Below, one piece after another: positions 1-18,253 of a stretch of 64,000 nt of DNA. The stretch is from Hydnum rufescens UP504 (taxonomy: Eukaryota; Basidiomycota; Agaricomycetes; Cantharellales; Hydnaceae), in contig MU129003.1 in NCBI GenBank assembly GCA_014904985.1, forward strand, positions 1 through 64,000. Direction: 5' to 3'. The number at the start of each line of letters is the position of its first letter. Within the stretch, counting starts at the first letter, position 1. The notes below the pieces were generated by a model. It did no database searches. It was not told the DNA's origin and was given only the letters and a program-made list of their open reading frames with translations. The position numbers were made by a program, and so were the translations under genes.

Positions 1-385
1 GTGTGCCCTGCATTTCGCGCTCCAAGGTTCCAGCCCAATAGGTCTGGTTCCCTTCCCCCATCTAGCTGTGACCAGGAATGAGCTATTATCTAACTCGCGG
101 ATTTTCTAATATGAAGGAGGTTTATGATCAAGGTTACTGTCACATCACTTCTTGATGATCACTTAGCATCAAACAGGATTTCCTTGAGGTAAGGGCAAGT
201 GATTGGCCAACCCCCAAAGTCATCGTACCCCCGGCTGTTCATTGGATTATGTATATACATTGGTCCATTGATCTAGAAATTCGCTGAGAAATAATGTATA
301 TGAAGTCTGGGTAAATGTGGTGGCAATGTTCTCAGAGCCATCTCTGAAAGGAAGCATGGGAAGTTAGGTGGTATGGCGGGAGCTT
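1..385. other. 3' flank of MPE1, no gene seen
   Basis: This stretch lies downstream of the stop codon of the minus-strand MPE1 gene and runs off the window edge. It should hold the MPE1 3' UTR. I see no open frame with recognisable content and no RNA gene. Confidence 0.5.
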
Positions 386-2465
386 CTACTCATAATATCG
401 AGCAATTTTCTGCCCGCTGTTCAAGTCCAAGAAATCTTCTGGTCTGTCACGCTTCTGCACCCTCCGTCGATTGTTTACAGGCAAACGCTGATACGGTGAT
501 TCTGCATCTGGGGACCGAGCGCTATAAGAGCGAAAGGAGGGAGTAGTGGAAGGAAGTTCTTACCATTCATGAGCCCTGGGTTTTGATAATTGACATATCC
601 ACTACCGACATTACCGTTAGTGCTGGCGTTTATGCCATACACGGTGCCGCCCATTCCGGACATCATAGTCGGATTCTGATTCATGTAGGTGTTGGTAGGA
701 CCGGAGGAATAAAGGGCGCTCATTTGAAGTTGATTAAGACGCATAGTGAGATCTTGGAATTGAAGTTGGAGCTGCATACGCATAGGTGGGGCAAGCTGCG
801 GAGTCTGAAGCATGATTATGAGCTGTGCGAGTTGAGCCTGAATCTGAGTGATCTCCGACTCCGCCGGGTTGAAAGATGTTGTTGGAATTGGATTACCGCC
901 GGGCTGAGCGTCGAAAGTGAATTCTGGGTCTTCATATGGGTTTTCATGAAATTCCGGCGTCTCTCCTATAGTGTTCGTTGTCTGCTGCTAGTTTTAGGAC
1001 AGTCCATAATCGCGGGTTTGGAATCAGATGCATAAAGTACTGACCTCTTGCGATGACTCGGGTGTATTTTGATCCGAATCTTGATTACTCTTTGCAATCT
1101 CGCTGGCTACGTATTGTTGAGCACGTTCTCGGGAGGCGAGATCTGGAAGTAAGTTGCCGAGAGAAGAAATCTTGGATTGACAACCGGGGCAGATAAAATC
1201 GCGTTCCAAAAGGTGGGTTTGTATACATTCTTCACAGAAGGTTTTGGAGCAACACGGAGTTTTCATAGCATCACGAAAGAGTCTTGTACAGATAGGGCAG
1301 GAGAGACTGGTATCGGAGGGTGGTTTTTCCCGCACCTCAGCCCCAGTCAATCCAGAGGGCCGAGCACGTTGCCTCTGCCACGCCGCCCTGGGAATTGGTC
1401 AAAATTCAGGCAAATGAAGTCAAGAAGAGAGAAAATATCGTACGAGTCTGGTTGGGCGACAACAAATCCACCTTCAGGAGTAACCATGATCCCTTGAGGC
1501 GCACTATCGGCGGATATATCCACAGCTTTCAAGAAGCTACGCGGAATCCCCGTGGTCCGTTTAATCCGCGGTCGGTTGTCGAATTCTCGGTCATCATTGG
1601 TGGGACAGTCTTGAATCCAGTGCCCTAAGCCCAAGTGAGATTAGCATTGTTCACCAAGATACAATTACTTTCGCACCTTTCTTCGAACACCGGTGACATA
1701 TGTATCCTGGAGGCAACGGTTTACTCTCGAAAGTTGGTTGGTGTTGTGTGGGCTGGAACGGTCGCTTGGGGCCACCACCGCGAGATGTGTAAATAGGCAT
1801 TGCACTAAACATGAGAGAGCAACGAATCGAAAAAACTCCTATTAGATATCAAGGCACTACACTACAAAGGCCAGAGGATAAAACGGACTGTGACATCCTT
1901 TCCTGAGTCTCTTCCCAATGTTCTGCATTAGCCTGGAACATAGCCTTGATCCGAGCGGCCTCATCATCCGCCGGAGTGGTCAAGTCAGCTGGAGGGCGTT
2001 GATCTTATCCTCTTTACCATCGAATCGCCGAGACATCGAGCCCCCAGCAGGTCGGCCCCACGCTGGCATTGCAGAAGGGAGTGCTTTTGAGTCAAGCCGT
2101 CGATCGGAGGGCACTGTAGCTGTGTTCCCAGCTACATAAATAGCGGCTCGACCTTTCCCGGGCTTTGCTGGCGGCATTCTTTTCGCGATAACGGAAGACG
2201 AACGGGCGATTATCTGTGAATCATCCTTGTATTCTGGAGACGGCGAAGATCATGTTTAAGTGTGTACAATCAGCGCTGGGCCAAGGGGCTACCCACCATT
2301 ACCAGCGGAGTCAAACAGAAGCAAGTCAAAGTCGTTGGCTTTGCCGAAGTTATTGGCAAGAATAATCTCTTTTTTCAGATCAAAAACCGAGATACCAGTG
2401 CCATCAAATGTTATCCTAGACTCGTCTTTCTGAGCCTTGAACTTGTAATAGACAGACGAGGCCAT
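386..2465 (-). CDS. MPE1: Mpe1/RBBP6-like cleavage and polyadenylation factor subunit
   Basis: Predicted nuclear subunit of the cleavage and polyadenylation factor, the complex that forms mRNA 3' ends. Three family domains appear in order. An N-terminal DWNN ubiquitin-like domain starts at 2465 (MASSVYYKF, then FDGTGISVFDLKK). A CCHC zinc knuckle follows (GHWIQDC near 1620). A C-terminal RING/U-box-type finger lies at about 1200-1320 (CPICTRLF, CCSKTFCEECI, CPGC). A RARPSGLTGAEV linker joins knuckle and RING across an intron at about 1390-1445. The tail is Met/Gln/Asn-rich and ends RPEDFLDLNSGQK...YYE, read through a last intron at about 510-560. The start was chosen because DWNN proteins begin just before YYKFK. 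It shares a 149-bp divergent promoter region with VPS5. Exon edges are inferred by hand, but the identity is secure. Confidence 0.9.
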
Positions 2466-2614
2466 AAAGGGGTTTTGGAACAACACCTGCGGAGTTCAGT
2501 AAGCCCGCTGGAGACTACCGGTGGGATATTAAGGACAACCGTGATGTAACAGTGTGACACGGCACTAGCCGATATTCGTGACCCGTGCTGAATTGAAACA
2601 GAACATAGCTCAAG

Positions 2615-4876
2615 ATGTCCTACTTCGACGATTTAATACCCCCTCCCAAACCAGCCCTCAATCCCACTCTAGATAATCCTTTTGAAGACCCCTTCGCTGA
2701 TGTTGTTCGTCCACGTTCTCCTGATCCATGGTCTATGGCCACCTCTTATGATCAGCCACCTTACGACGTGGTCGAGGAAGACATGAATCGTACCGCCGTA
2801 GCACATAAAGAACATGTGTCCCCTCCTTCCCCAGCCCCCCGCTCTAATTCCCCATCCTCTCTGTCCCAGGAGAACGCCACGATTGAAACGCCACCCCACG
2901 ACCAAATAGTATCGCCTTTACAGCCTCTACACGCCGGAGAATCGCAAACGAAGTTGAACCTATCATTCAACGGATTGGCTTTAGGGGGCGAGGTGCCCGG
3001 CTGGGGAAGTACCCCTTCGGTGTCTGCACAATCCGTTGATACTTCAGTTCCTGCACCAACCAGCCTCACTGAAGAAGAAGAGGAAGAAGAACATGGTGGT
3101 CCAGCTTTCACTCGAGTTCAGAGTCTCGATGCTCAATCTGTGGCTCCTGTACCTGATGGGGGTTTATCCCATGTAAATTCTAGAACATTTCTTCTCTCAT
3201 TTCACTGAGACATCTCGCCCGCACTTCAGGGCCTCCCAGATGCAAAGCCTATGTTCGAAATTGCCGTTGGAGACCCCCAAAAGGTGGGGGATCCCATCAG
3301 TGCCCATATAGTGTACACGGTATCTACCAAGGTGTGATACTTCCCAATTCCGGTTATTCGTCAACTGATCCATTGCCCCAGACCTCATCTTCCGACTTCA
3401 AGAAATCTGCTTTTTCGGTTCTAAGACGCTATTCCGATTTTCTCTGGCTCCACGAAGCTTTAGTTTCCAACAACCCAGGCGTGGTGGTCCCTCCTTTGCC
3501 TGAGAAAGTCTCGTTCGGGCGCTTTGAGGGTTCCTTCGTCGAATCTCGAAGACTCGCCTTGAATAAATGCATACAGAAAATTGCGAATCATCCCCGACTA
3601 TGTCGAGATCCAGATTTTAAGCTGTTCCTAGAATCCGACTCTTTTGCTCTCGATGTTGGTATCTAACATTTGCATCATCTTGAGGTTTTCCTGAGGTCTT
3701 CACAACCTGCTTAATCTGTACCATAGATTAAACACCGCAAGGTGGACGGATCCCAAGGGACAGGCCTGATGGTCACAATAGGGAGCAGCATCGCAGGCCC
3801 CAAGTTCTACGAAACAGATGAGGTCGGTTGCATTGTTTCTCCGGTTCCAATCCCTTATATATTCCCTCCTAGTGGTTCGACAAGAAAAAAGTATATCTTG
3901 ACTCTCTTGAGTCTCAATTAAAAGCACTCGTGAAATCAATCGAAGGTGTCGCAAAGCAGCGAACAGGTACTCGATTCCCCGTTGTGTCCTCACGGCTTAC
4001 CAACAGTTTGTTAAATTAGAAGTCATTACTGCAACAATGGAATTTTCCGAAGCGATAGGTGCGCTGGCGGCTTCCAATTTGAGCCGGCATCTATCGAACT
4101 CGTTGAGCGTACTTGCCGAGGCCGAGAAAAAGGCAAAGGAATTTCAAGAAATAGAAGCGAAAGATGATACGGTGACCATTCTTGGGACAGGTACGCAACT
4201 GACTGTGTTGTCTTTATCCATATCCATTGAATACTTTAGATTAGTGGAGGAGTACATCCGACTAATTTCCTCTGTTCGTGTAAGTTTTTTGAGCATGTAT
4301 CTATCAGACTAATGGGTCATTTGATGATTTGTTGGACACCCGATTAGCTTACATTTTCGTCGCGCATCAAGGCCTTTCATGCGATGAAATCTAGCGAGGC
4401 GGAGCGGAACCGAGTGCGGATGATGCACGAGAAGACCCTCCGGCAGAGAGGTCTGGATCGTCAGTCGATGATGCCCCTCCATCGCGAAATCGGGGCGGTG
4501 CGTCCAGAATCTCGCTATAGTTCTTCTCTCATTATCTCATCCTTCCACGACACATGGGTCTGAATATCGAGTTCCAGGTGGAAGCCAAGGCTCAAGAGGC
4601 CCGAACCGAATATGAGGACGTGACTAAACTGATCAAGTCTGAAGTTGGCCGCTTCGAATCGGAACGCATTGACGATTTTAAAGCATCGCTTGAGGCCTAC
4701 TTAGAAGGAATGATCACTCGCCAAAATGAGGTAGGTCATTTTTTCTTATCGGACTGTTCACGTCTGTTCATGATCGCACCTGGCTGTAGATCATTCATCC
4801 GTGGGAGAAGTATCAACAGCTCTTGTTGAACACAAGTGGTATGAATCCCTCTAGTGGGACCCAATCACTGCAATAA
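2615..4876 (+). CDS. VPS5: Vps5/SNX1-type retromer sorting nexin
   Basis: Predicted membrane-bending subunit of retromer, which returns cargo receptors from endosomes to the Golgi. The first exon (from 2615) is an acidic, Pro/Ser-rich disordered N-terminus with a run of glutamates near 3075-3100. A PX domain follows at about 3235-3655, with the phosphoinositide-binding RRYSDF motif, the Pro-rich VVPPLPEK loop and a FVESRRLALNKC helix. Downstream short exons encode a BAR domain: GLMVTIGSSIAGPKF near 3765, WFDKKKVYLDSLESQ near 3880, EFSEAIGALAAS near 4040, and a final helix near 4575-4730. The last exon begins at 4790 (IIHPWEKYQQLLLN) and ends at the TAA at 4874-4876. The family pattern PX then BAR is complete. 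It is convergent with DNM1. Confidence 0.9.
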
Positions 4877-5601
4877 TTTCTTCGTAATGACCGGGTCTCT
4901 ATCTTATATACTACATCGCACTGCCTAATGTAATAACAAGGTGTGGCTGGTCCTTTTCTGGGGGAAGAACACAAGCATATCCCTGGTTTTGATTCTGAAG
5001 GCTTCCTACCTTGAGTTGCATTGTTTTTGCCTCCCACATCGGCCTTCTCACTTCGGTCTCTTGCATGATGGCTCCTTTTTTATTTTATTTTTTGGGACAT
5101 CATGCACGGATGGACATGTTAAAACCCGGGCCAGCCTTCCAAGAACCAAACACTTGATGGCTTTCAGTCATGTTATCGCCACTCTGCTGGCCCCTTTAGC
5201 ATAAATGAGGTCGATCAGTGAGGTCATTTGGATGCCACTTTATCACCTTGCCATTTTCTTACTCACAAATTAATGGATTCAGCATCTTTTCTGCAGATGC
5301 ACCCTTAACCATCAATCACAGGATGAAGTGTTCGATATCCAAAGATTTGGAAGCCTTCCAGTACTTAAATTGGGACTCCAGTGCCCTCTTTGCAGGTTCG
5401 AAACTTGTAGGTGTCTTTTTGGCTTCGTCAACAGTATTGAGGGCCATACTCAGATGGAACATGCTCCTTATGGTGCTTTTAGGGGGAGACTGTATTATCT
5501 ACGCCACTCGGTCAGATCCCGGTCATCAAAATCCAACAGCATAGTGAAAATGCGCGCCAAAAAGACACACATTGTCATAGTAAATAAAACATGTTAGATC
5601 C
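4877..5601. other. Convergent intergenic region VPS5/DNM1
   Basis: About 725 bp between the 3' ends of VPS5 and DNM1. The open frames here are short, start at arbitrary ATGs and show no family resemblance. It should contain both 3' UTRs. No tRNA or repeat was recognised. Confidence 0.5.
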
Positions 5602-8561
5602 CTAGGATGTAGGCCGTAAAGTAACCTCCGATAGCGTCTTGAATGCCTCTTTGTATGCTTCCAACAGGGCTTTTACTCGGGTCCTCTCGTTCACAAGTGC
5701 CTCGTCCTCATCAAGTAGATCGGCAAACAGTTCGGGTTTGTACAGCGTAGCGACAAGTCGATTCTGCACTTGTTGAGAAGTGTGATTGACGAGGAAATGC
5801 ATGATGGCTTTCGGCACGAGGTCCTGAATAGATTGCCGGACAATGCTGAAATAGGAAGCGATGAGGGAACGAATCAGCATGATTTCCATTTCTTCGCGAG
5901 CAGACACTGGGACATTTGGATCAGGGGCGTTCTGCTCAATGGTGATACATTCAATCAAACTTAATCATTATAACAGCGATTGCTACTGACCGCCTCAATG
6001 TGTTTTCCAAGGCTTTTCATATCGTACGCAGGGCTATTTTCTAGTCCTCGGTTCCCCAAACTGGAAGCAAGTGACCCCCCCATTTCTGGGTAAGGCTCTC
6101 GGCCAGAAGTCTCGTGTCTCGGCCCAAACATGTTTGAGGATCCGCCGGCAGGATAGGGGGAGGTCCCTTGCCCACCAAAAAAATAGTTGAGGAAGGTATC
6201 CCGCGTTGCATTCGGTGTTGTTTCTTGAGAGCCACCAGTTTGAGAATGCGCCACACTAGGTGACGAGGTCCCTGAACGACCGTGATCCTGAGACACCGAA
6301 CGATGATTCCGAGGGTCCGAAAGCGGAGTCCTGCGGGAAACACGGTCCAAATGAATCTGATCGGCTCACTAGCACAATGTGGAATACGAGAGCTCACGCA
6401 TTACGTCCGGAGCTGACAAAGGGCCCGTGTCGAGGACTCGTTCTCGAGTCGCTCGCCCCTTCCTCATCAATAAATGCGTTTCCATTAGCGCGTTCCGTAG
6501 GAGAAGACTGGGAACACATGGGTTGGCGCGATCATTCAGGTGGGGAAGTATTAAATCCACTAACATGCCGTGGAGCCTCGAGCGCACGTTTTGGCGGCGG
6601 ATTGGCGGATTCTTTTGCCGCCGCCGCCGAGCCAGTTACAAACGCGGGATGGTTTGTGTTGATATATGCAGCCTGGATGCTGATCAAACTCGAGGTATAT
6701 TCTGATGTTGGTCCCAGCCGTTCACGCAGCAGCTCGGAGACAACCTCAATGATTTGGGCGTGTAGTCTGGGGAAGCGTTGAAGTTCCTGTTGGGCCGGAG
6801 ACTCCGTTATTGCGAGGTAGGAGGGGTAAATGCAAACTCACGGGACTAGTACAGTTATGGCATATCTTGACTAACTCCTCGTACACCATCTCTACGCAGC
6901 GGAGGCTGGGTGCTTCGAGGAGCTTGATTTGGGGTTTCACGAGAAGATCAAACGCAACCTCGGGTACAAATAGACTTGGCCGGGGCCCCGTAGAATTCCT
7001 GATGGCAGTGCGAATGTCCTGAGTACTGAGATTGCCAGTAGAATCGATGGATTCTAGGGCATGCCCGAAAACATCATTGAATATATAGTAAATGCGAGCC
7101 CCGCCCGAGAGCTCTTTGGTACTGATATCAAGAGAAGTGCCTTCAATAGAAGACACGAAATCTCGTGCGAATTGAGTCATCATACGGAGGATCAAGGCAC
7201 CCTTGATATATCTTCTGGATTAGCAAAGAAATCGATGGAGACAGGCGACAATAGAACCTGATGGTGGTCTCCAAGCGAAGTAGTATCCCCAAACGCATTC
7301 AACTCCTGCTGAGTTTGCCCCATTAGAGTATTCAACCTTGCTTTCATGTCAGGCAGCTTGTCACGAATGTGATTCAGGAGGACCTGAACCGACATGGGAT
7401 AAGTTAGAAGGATAAACTTCCTCAAGAACCCGGACGGACCTGGTTTAGAGTTTTCGCTAAGAATTTGGTTCCATGCCGATGGGCAATAATTCGATATGCA
7501 GCATGATTCGAGAAGAATTCGATCTCCGCCTCCAAAGCCTCCTTCATGCTTCGGTCAGAATTTATGTCCTGCTGGCTACGGTTGACGACTCCAATGAAAC
7601 CAAGCTTGAGAGGATAGACCCGGCCACTGAGAATGTCGACGGCATTGGTACCTGCATCCATTAAGTCTAACTTGGTGAGGATACCTATCGTCCTTCTTCC
7701 TTGCGGGTCGACAGAGCGAGCAAGCTTTAAAGAATCCGAATTGGCGAGATCCACATTCGCGGGGGAGACCGAAAGGATGACACAGTTGGGTTTGGTGATG
7801 TAGTCTAAGATAAGGTTCCGGATTTGTCGTTCGATATCCGTAGGTTGGTCCCCTGAATATTGATGAATATTGGAGCCTAATCCATCAACCCTTAGTTCTT
7901 ACCAACTGGAATCTAAAACACAGGTGAAGTCAGAAGGAATTTTACATAGGACAAGGGCATCCCCACCTTGGTTAGGCCTGGCAGATCAACGAGAGTCAAA
8001 TCGAGGACATGTGGACTGTAGATTCGCAAGTTGATAGGTAATTTGGAGACTCCTTTATTTTGGCCTGCAACGCGGAAGGTCTCCGCCTCGATCTCTTTGC
8101 GTACTTCGTTGAAATCTGTGAAGCGCTTGTCAACATGTAAGAATTGGGCATATTCCGAATAAGTCGCAGACGGCGGAGGTGCCGTATGTACGAGCTGTAG
8201 AATTAAGGGTCTGCGAGTGACAATGCCCTGGCCTCGAGGAAGAAAGTCACGTCCAACAAGGCTGAGAAACCATGAGGGGGACGTTAGGGCTAGGAAAGAG
8301 GGTTTCTTTATGGCATCGTACTTTTCCAATACACTAGATTTGCCTGCAGATTGGCTTCCCACCTACAAGCAGATGAGATCAGACGCCGACATTCATGACA
8401 CAATACGTTCACGCACCACTGCAAGCTGAGGCATGTCAAGCTCTCCCCCTAAGAAGCTTGAAGGTCAGAAATTCCATTTGGCGAGGGCATGGGGAATCCG
8501 CACCCAAATTGGCGAAAGTGTCCTGGAGGCGGCTGACGAGACGAATAAGATCCCCGTCCAT
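5602..8561 (-). CDS. DNM1: Dnm1/Drp1-type dynamin GTPase
   Basis: Predicted large GTPase that assembles on mitochondria and peroxisomes to divide them. The first exon (ATG at 8561) reads [20 protein letters not shown], joined to a short exon ending LDMPQLAV and then the P-loop GSQSAGKSS (near 8360). Other GTPase motifs are present: [12 protein letters not shown] in [12 protein letters not shown], and TKLD in [13 protein letters not shown]. The stalk has [17 protein letters not shown] and [15 protein letters not shown] low-complexity Ala/Pro/Ser-rich insert B (about 6000-6620) includes TFLNYFFGG, which resembles Dnm1 rather than Vps1. The C-terminal GED is intact (about 5605-5930) and ends [12 protein letters not shown]. 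No PH domain was seen, as expected for this class. The 292-bp gap to HRT3 is a divergent promoter region. Confidence 0.92.
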
Positions 8562-8853
8562 GGTCTTCTCGAACCCCCAAGCGCAAATGATATCGTGACA
8601 GACGATGCAGCAAAAATCGGGGAATGGCCGTGTCTCCTGTTGTGAACGTAGCTCAGGTGCGGCATCTACCTTTTTTTGTACTGTGGTGAAGATACTTTGA
8701 ATCCACCAGCCAAATACACTTCCTTTTCCCCCCTACACTGCAATCGAACTGCAAAACCCTCCCCAAGTGCTCACCAACAAACAGCGAGAACTTAATTGAG
8801 CAACCAGCGGCATCCTAGCCACGCACTGGGGCGGCACTCCCCGTTCTTCAACC

Positions 8854-10484
8854 ATGACCGTGTCCACCGACAGCGAATTGTCCCGTTTCCGGGAGGAATG
8901 GATCAAAGAAGTTCAGACCAGAAAGTCACAAGCGTCTTCGTCACCTGCTGGGGCGCCCGTTGAACAAGGACTCCGCCCCCCGTCGGCCACTGTCCCCAAC
9001 GCTCAAGCGGCTCCTGCCCGACGCCCGCGGGTGTTTTGGTAGATCGAGATCATTTTCAAGCTCAAAGAGGATCCATCCCGGTCACCCCCCAGCCCTTCTG
9101 TCGGCATTGGTGAGCTCTTGGATCCCCAACCTAGAGATTGGCGCTCAAGCCCCCTTACAGCAAATATATCGCCAAGCTGTGGATGCAGAGACGCGAGGGT
9201 CCTTAGATGAGGCCCTCCTGCTATACCGCCGCGCGTTTAGACTTGACGCCAACGTCGATAGAGCGTACGATCGTGTTGCTAATCAGCCTTCTCCTACTCA
9301 TGTCAGCACCCAACGTTCCGAAGAGAAACCCGCACGCAGCAGCGAAGCAATCAAGGCCATGACTTCCATTGTATCCTCTTTCCCATCCGGACACGTCGCG
9401 TTTTTTCCAGAAGATGAAACTTCTGGTGTCCCTATAGAGCTTCTCCCTGTGGAATTGATCATTCGCATTCTCCGCGTTCTTGGACGCTTAGGCGATTACT
9501 CTAGCATAGAGTCGTTCGCCTCTGTGAGCAGGAAAGCACGTCTCATTAGTTTAGAGTCCACCATTTGGAGGTACCATTTGAGTTTGAGGAACATTAATGA
9601 TCTGATATTTATATATACTAATATAGGGACATCACCAGTCGTCTCTATGTATTCCCGCAAATTCGGCGTGGTCAATCGTTCCCGGAAATCGTTCGTTCGA
9701 AGTACGATAATGATTATCGTCAAGCTACGATTGAACATCCTCGACTTCGTTTCGATGGCGTTTATATTGCCGTCTGTCACTGTACGTGGGACACCTATCC
9801 GACATCATGTGCTTTCGACTAACTTTGGTTGCAAGACATGTATGTTCTTGCTCCGAAATTCGCGCCGGTACTCTAGCGTGACAATATCTCCATGATCAGA
9901 CGCCCTGGGCAAAGCGAGAACGCTTGGGTAAATGTGAGCCACCTTGTAACGTATCATCGCTATCTGTGAGTCGAAGGACTGCTTGTTCGCTCTCAAGTCC
10001 CTCACTATCGAAGGTCAGGCGTTTCTTACCAGAGGGAACTGTGTTGTCCCTCCTTGCTAATGACGATAACCCTTCCGACATCGTTCGTTCCCTCAAACCC
10101 TCGTACCGTAGGCCCGTAAGTACCTGTTAACGCTGATATGCGGATTTGCTAACAGTCCATTGTATAAATAGGGCTTCTTTATCGGCAGTTGGTCACTCTC
10201 CGGTCCAACAGTCCTTGTCAGAGACCTGGTGGACCCCAGGGGCTTGGTAGTCAACTACGGGTTTACTATGGACTTAAACCTGAAGTCGAAGCCTCTCGGT
10301 CGGTGAGTATTGTGCGGTGCCTATCCAACCGATCCATCCTCACTTGTTGAACAGATGGAATAAGCTAGAGATGATTCAGTACGGCACCATTCGGTTGGAA
10401 ACCGGGGAGACGGATTTCCTACCTCTTAGACACGAGCGACCATTCTGGTTTTCGAGGGTCCGCATGTATGACAGGGAAGCATAA
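8854..10484 (+). CDS. HRT3: Hrt3/Pof7 (FBXO9)-like F-box protein
   Basis: Predicted substrate adaptor of an SCF ubiquitin ligase. A TPR-like segment near 9150-9270 (QQIYRQAVDAE, ALLLYRRAFRLD) precedes an F-box at about 9440-9570 (ELLPVELIIRILRVLG ... SFASVSRKAR). Downstream exons carry the conserved C-terminal domain of the family: FPEIVRSKYDNDY near 9690, RFYPDGTVL near 10030, GFFIGSWSLSGPTVLV near 10170, and a last exon ending ERPFWFSRVRMYDREA at the TAA 10482-10484. The N-terminus is uncertain. The ATG at 8854 opens MTVSTDSELSRFREEW, which looks like this family, but it is in a different frame from the TPR exon, and I could not find a convincing intron between about 9030 and 9130. A one-base sequence error there is possible. 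Confidence 0.82.
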
Positions 10485-11148
10485 GTGTGTAGATCTTTGT
10501 GGCCAGAACAACTTTGCACGGGCTCTGAGTGTATCATATCCGCTGGATCTGGAGGATGTTCTTCAATACTCATACCCCACTTAACAGAATATCTTTGATT
10601 TTGCTAAACTGTTGTTTGGAGCCATAGGCAATAGACATAACTAAACACGACACCTTGCCTAAACCTTGGGGCATGTGGTTAGGGATATGTAATGCATACA
10701 TAGCTTGACTAAATCGAGAAAGGGTGGAATGTTAATAGAAAGAAGAGGCGAAATCTTTGGTGTCTGGTCCTGAAGTCCGTGGATACCAAGCCTCAAAATA
10801 AATCTTTCTTGGGTCCATTAGGTGTAGAGGAACGAGCGCAGGGGTGCAACAGTGGGCGACCCAGCCACAGGAAGCAAGTGATCAGCGCGAGCAGCAACTG
10901 ACATTTCTGCTCAGGTGGACTCTGGTGTGAAATATCTGTGGGGAGAGAAAGGATCGCACGGTTGAATCTTGGAGAGACAGGCTCCTTAGTGATCCCCCCT
11001 TCTTGAGCAGGATCTTGGAAGGTTGAAGAAAGTTGCAGGCTGTTCTGGTGTCCGCTTACATAAGGACTGACGCGTCCCGCAGAACAGGCAAAAAGGCAGA
11101 GACCGGGCTCTGTTCTCAACCACTACCCCAATCATCTATCCATCCCCA
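10485..11148. other. Intergenic region upstream of CDC48
   Basis: About 660 bp between the HRT3-like stop and the CDC48 start. It should contain the HRT3 3' UTR and the CDC48 promoter and 5' UTR. I recognised no coding sequence or RNA gene. Confidence 0.5.
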
Positions 11149-14238
<3,090 letters not shown>

Positions 14239-14546
14239 GTATGTGATGGAGGGGAGAGCTGGTGATGACATGGTGCTGAAAAGAACGTCTCCTTGCATCC
14301 ACCACCTTCCCTTGTATTCCCACCGATCCGAACACTTCCTCCCTAATCTGTAGACGATGTGCTCCTTGCATCTTCCTTTTGGGTTCGCACATGTATATAT
14401 TTTATCGTCACTCAAACCACTTCACGGGGAGTCCGTGAGATGCAACCTCTCGTTGGGCGAGGACCCGTTGCAATAAAACCGTATGGTGTTCATTCAGAGG
14501 ATTCACACATCGATTTCAAACATACAGAGTATCTCCTGCGATGTAA
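14239..14546. other. Convergent intergenic region CDC48/bL21m
   Basis: About 308 bp between the 3' ends of CDC48 and the mitochondrial L21 gene. No coding content was recognised. Confidence 0.5.
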
Positions 14547-15065
14547 TCAAGAGTTGGTTTCCTCGAATGTTGTGGCAGTTGGAGCGATGTGGATAGGACC
14601 GATGCGTAGCCGTGTATACCGTTGTTTATGATCGATCCTCCTCTGATACCCTTTTCTTCTTTTAAATTTGACAATCCTCTCCATGCGACCCTTAGTATGC
14701 TCGACCACCATTGCTTTTACATCGACTGTTCCCTTCGGGAGGACGGGGTCTCCGCGGAGGGTGTATTGTCGTGATCCCAATTCTTGTATCGCTGAGAGGG
14801 AGACGATGTCGCCGACCGCGACGTCCCGGATGCGAGGGACTGTAAGCAGGTCGTGCGGGGAGAGGATGTACCGCCTTCCGAGAAAGTTTGCTATAACATA
14901 CTGGGACGACTCTGAGCGTATCCGTTCAAGCGCTTCGGCTGTGGACACGTGCACTGAAGGATATGAACTTCCCCACCGCACAGACGAGAGGGAGGTCCAC
15001 GGTCGAAGTAGCCCACTCGCCTGCCTAAAAGTCGACCCTGTATGGGATAGGCATAAGCTACACAT
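14547..15065 (-). CDS. MRPL49: Mitochondrial large-subunit ribosomal protein bL21m
   Basis: Predicted protein of the mitochondrial 54S ribosomal subunit, homologous to bacterial L21. The open frame is a single exon of 172 residues. The first 40 or so residues are rich in Arg, Ser and Leu with few acidic residues, as expected for a mitochondrial targeting sequence. The L21 domain follows: YVIANFLGRRYILSPHDLL, VAVGDIVSLSAI, GTVDVKAMVVEHTKG, and the basic FKRRKGYQRRIDHKQRYTRLRI near the end, which is the L21 signature region. The start at 15065 is the first ATG that gives a targeting-like leader. It is divergent from ATP1 with 146 bp between start codons. Confidence 0.88.
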   Translation of the reverse strand: MCSLCLSHTGSTFRQASGLLRPWTSLSSVRWGSSYPSVHVSTAEALERIRSESSQYVIANFLGRRYILSPHDLLTVPRIRDVAVGDIVSLSAIQELGSRQYTLRGDPVLPKGTVDVKAMVVEHTKGRMERIVKFKRRKGYQRRIDHKQRYTRLRIGPIHIAPTATTFEETNS

Positions 15066-15211
15066 CGAAGGAGGAAACGAACGGCCACGAACCCAGTTGC
15101 ATGCCCGGATGTTGCCGAAAGAGATTACGGGACCTGTCGGAACGAACCGGTCCAGTTCCTTTTCTCACCTCTCACCAAGTGTTTTTTCCTCCCCAACTAC
15201 CATCGTTGACG

Positions 15212-17451
<2,240 letters not shown>

Positions 17452-18253
17452 AGGCCCAGATAAATATGGGTGCTGCGTCGGGTGGAGGATGACTCCAATA
17501 TTCACAAAAGAAAAAGCGGTCCCCCTTCGCGTTTTCCTCCATCCATTGTGTAGAGTCATGTCCTCTCTAGATTCGAACCAAAATCGCAATATATCTCTTT
17601 TCTTATCAACTGCATGATGAACAATGAGGGAAGTGATTTGAGTTCTTCATAAGAGTCTTTCAGGGGCGCAAGTCAATTCTTCGCCAACTTTGCGAGGCAG
17701 ACACTACACACGAGAAGTTAGGTCGCGCCGGGTATACCTGACCTTAGCTGTAACTAGGTCCCACATAATTGTTTCGCAAGCAATGTGGAAGTCTTCTTGC
17801 TCATGCACTTGCATGCACTGGCCTTGCAACCCTACCAGCCAGTTTGTTTGACCGGGGGGACTCTAAGCACGGTCACTAGACCTGAAAGTCCAATCGGTTG
17901 GTGCCTTCAGTGTATTTGCCACTATCTGGGCACTTATGTATATCATAGGAAATACGGCGAATGGATATGAGTGAGATCATGAATGTGTTTAGGTTGGGAT
18001 GGTGCGACATAATCAGAAGGAGCTAAACCAGCCCTCCAAATCTACAATCATCCTCGGTAGTACCCTGCGGTGAGTTCGTCTGTTTCCTACCAAACTTGTA
18101 AGGGGTGAAGCCTCGAAACAGAGGCATGCGATGTCATACTGCGGTGATGCACCGTGTCGTGGCGCTCACAATGGCATAGCGTCGCACTCGGGAAAAGTCC
18201 GTTTAGAGAATGTTCGGGTGGATCCGAGTTAAGATCTCCAATTTAGGCATGCA
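17452..18253. other. Intergenic region ATP1/ORC5
   Basis: About 800 bp holding the ATP1 3' UTR and the region upstream of ORC5. An upstream ORC5 exon cannot be excluded, because the sequence just before 18254 ends in a plausible splice acceptor (AATTTAG). No other gene was recognised. Confidence 0.45.

Noticed and set aside
5385..5415. AGGTTCGAAACTT, resembling a tRNA T-loop
   Set aside because: No cloverleaf can be drawn from the flanking sequence.
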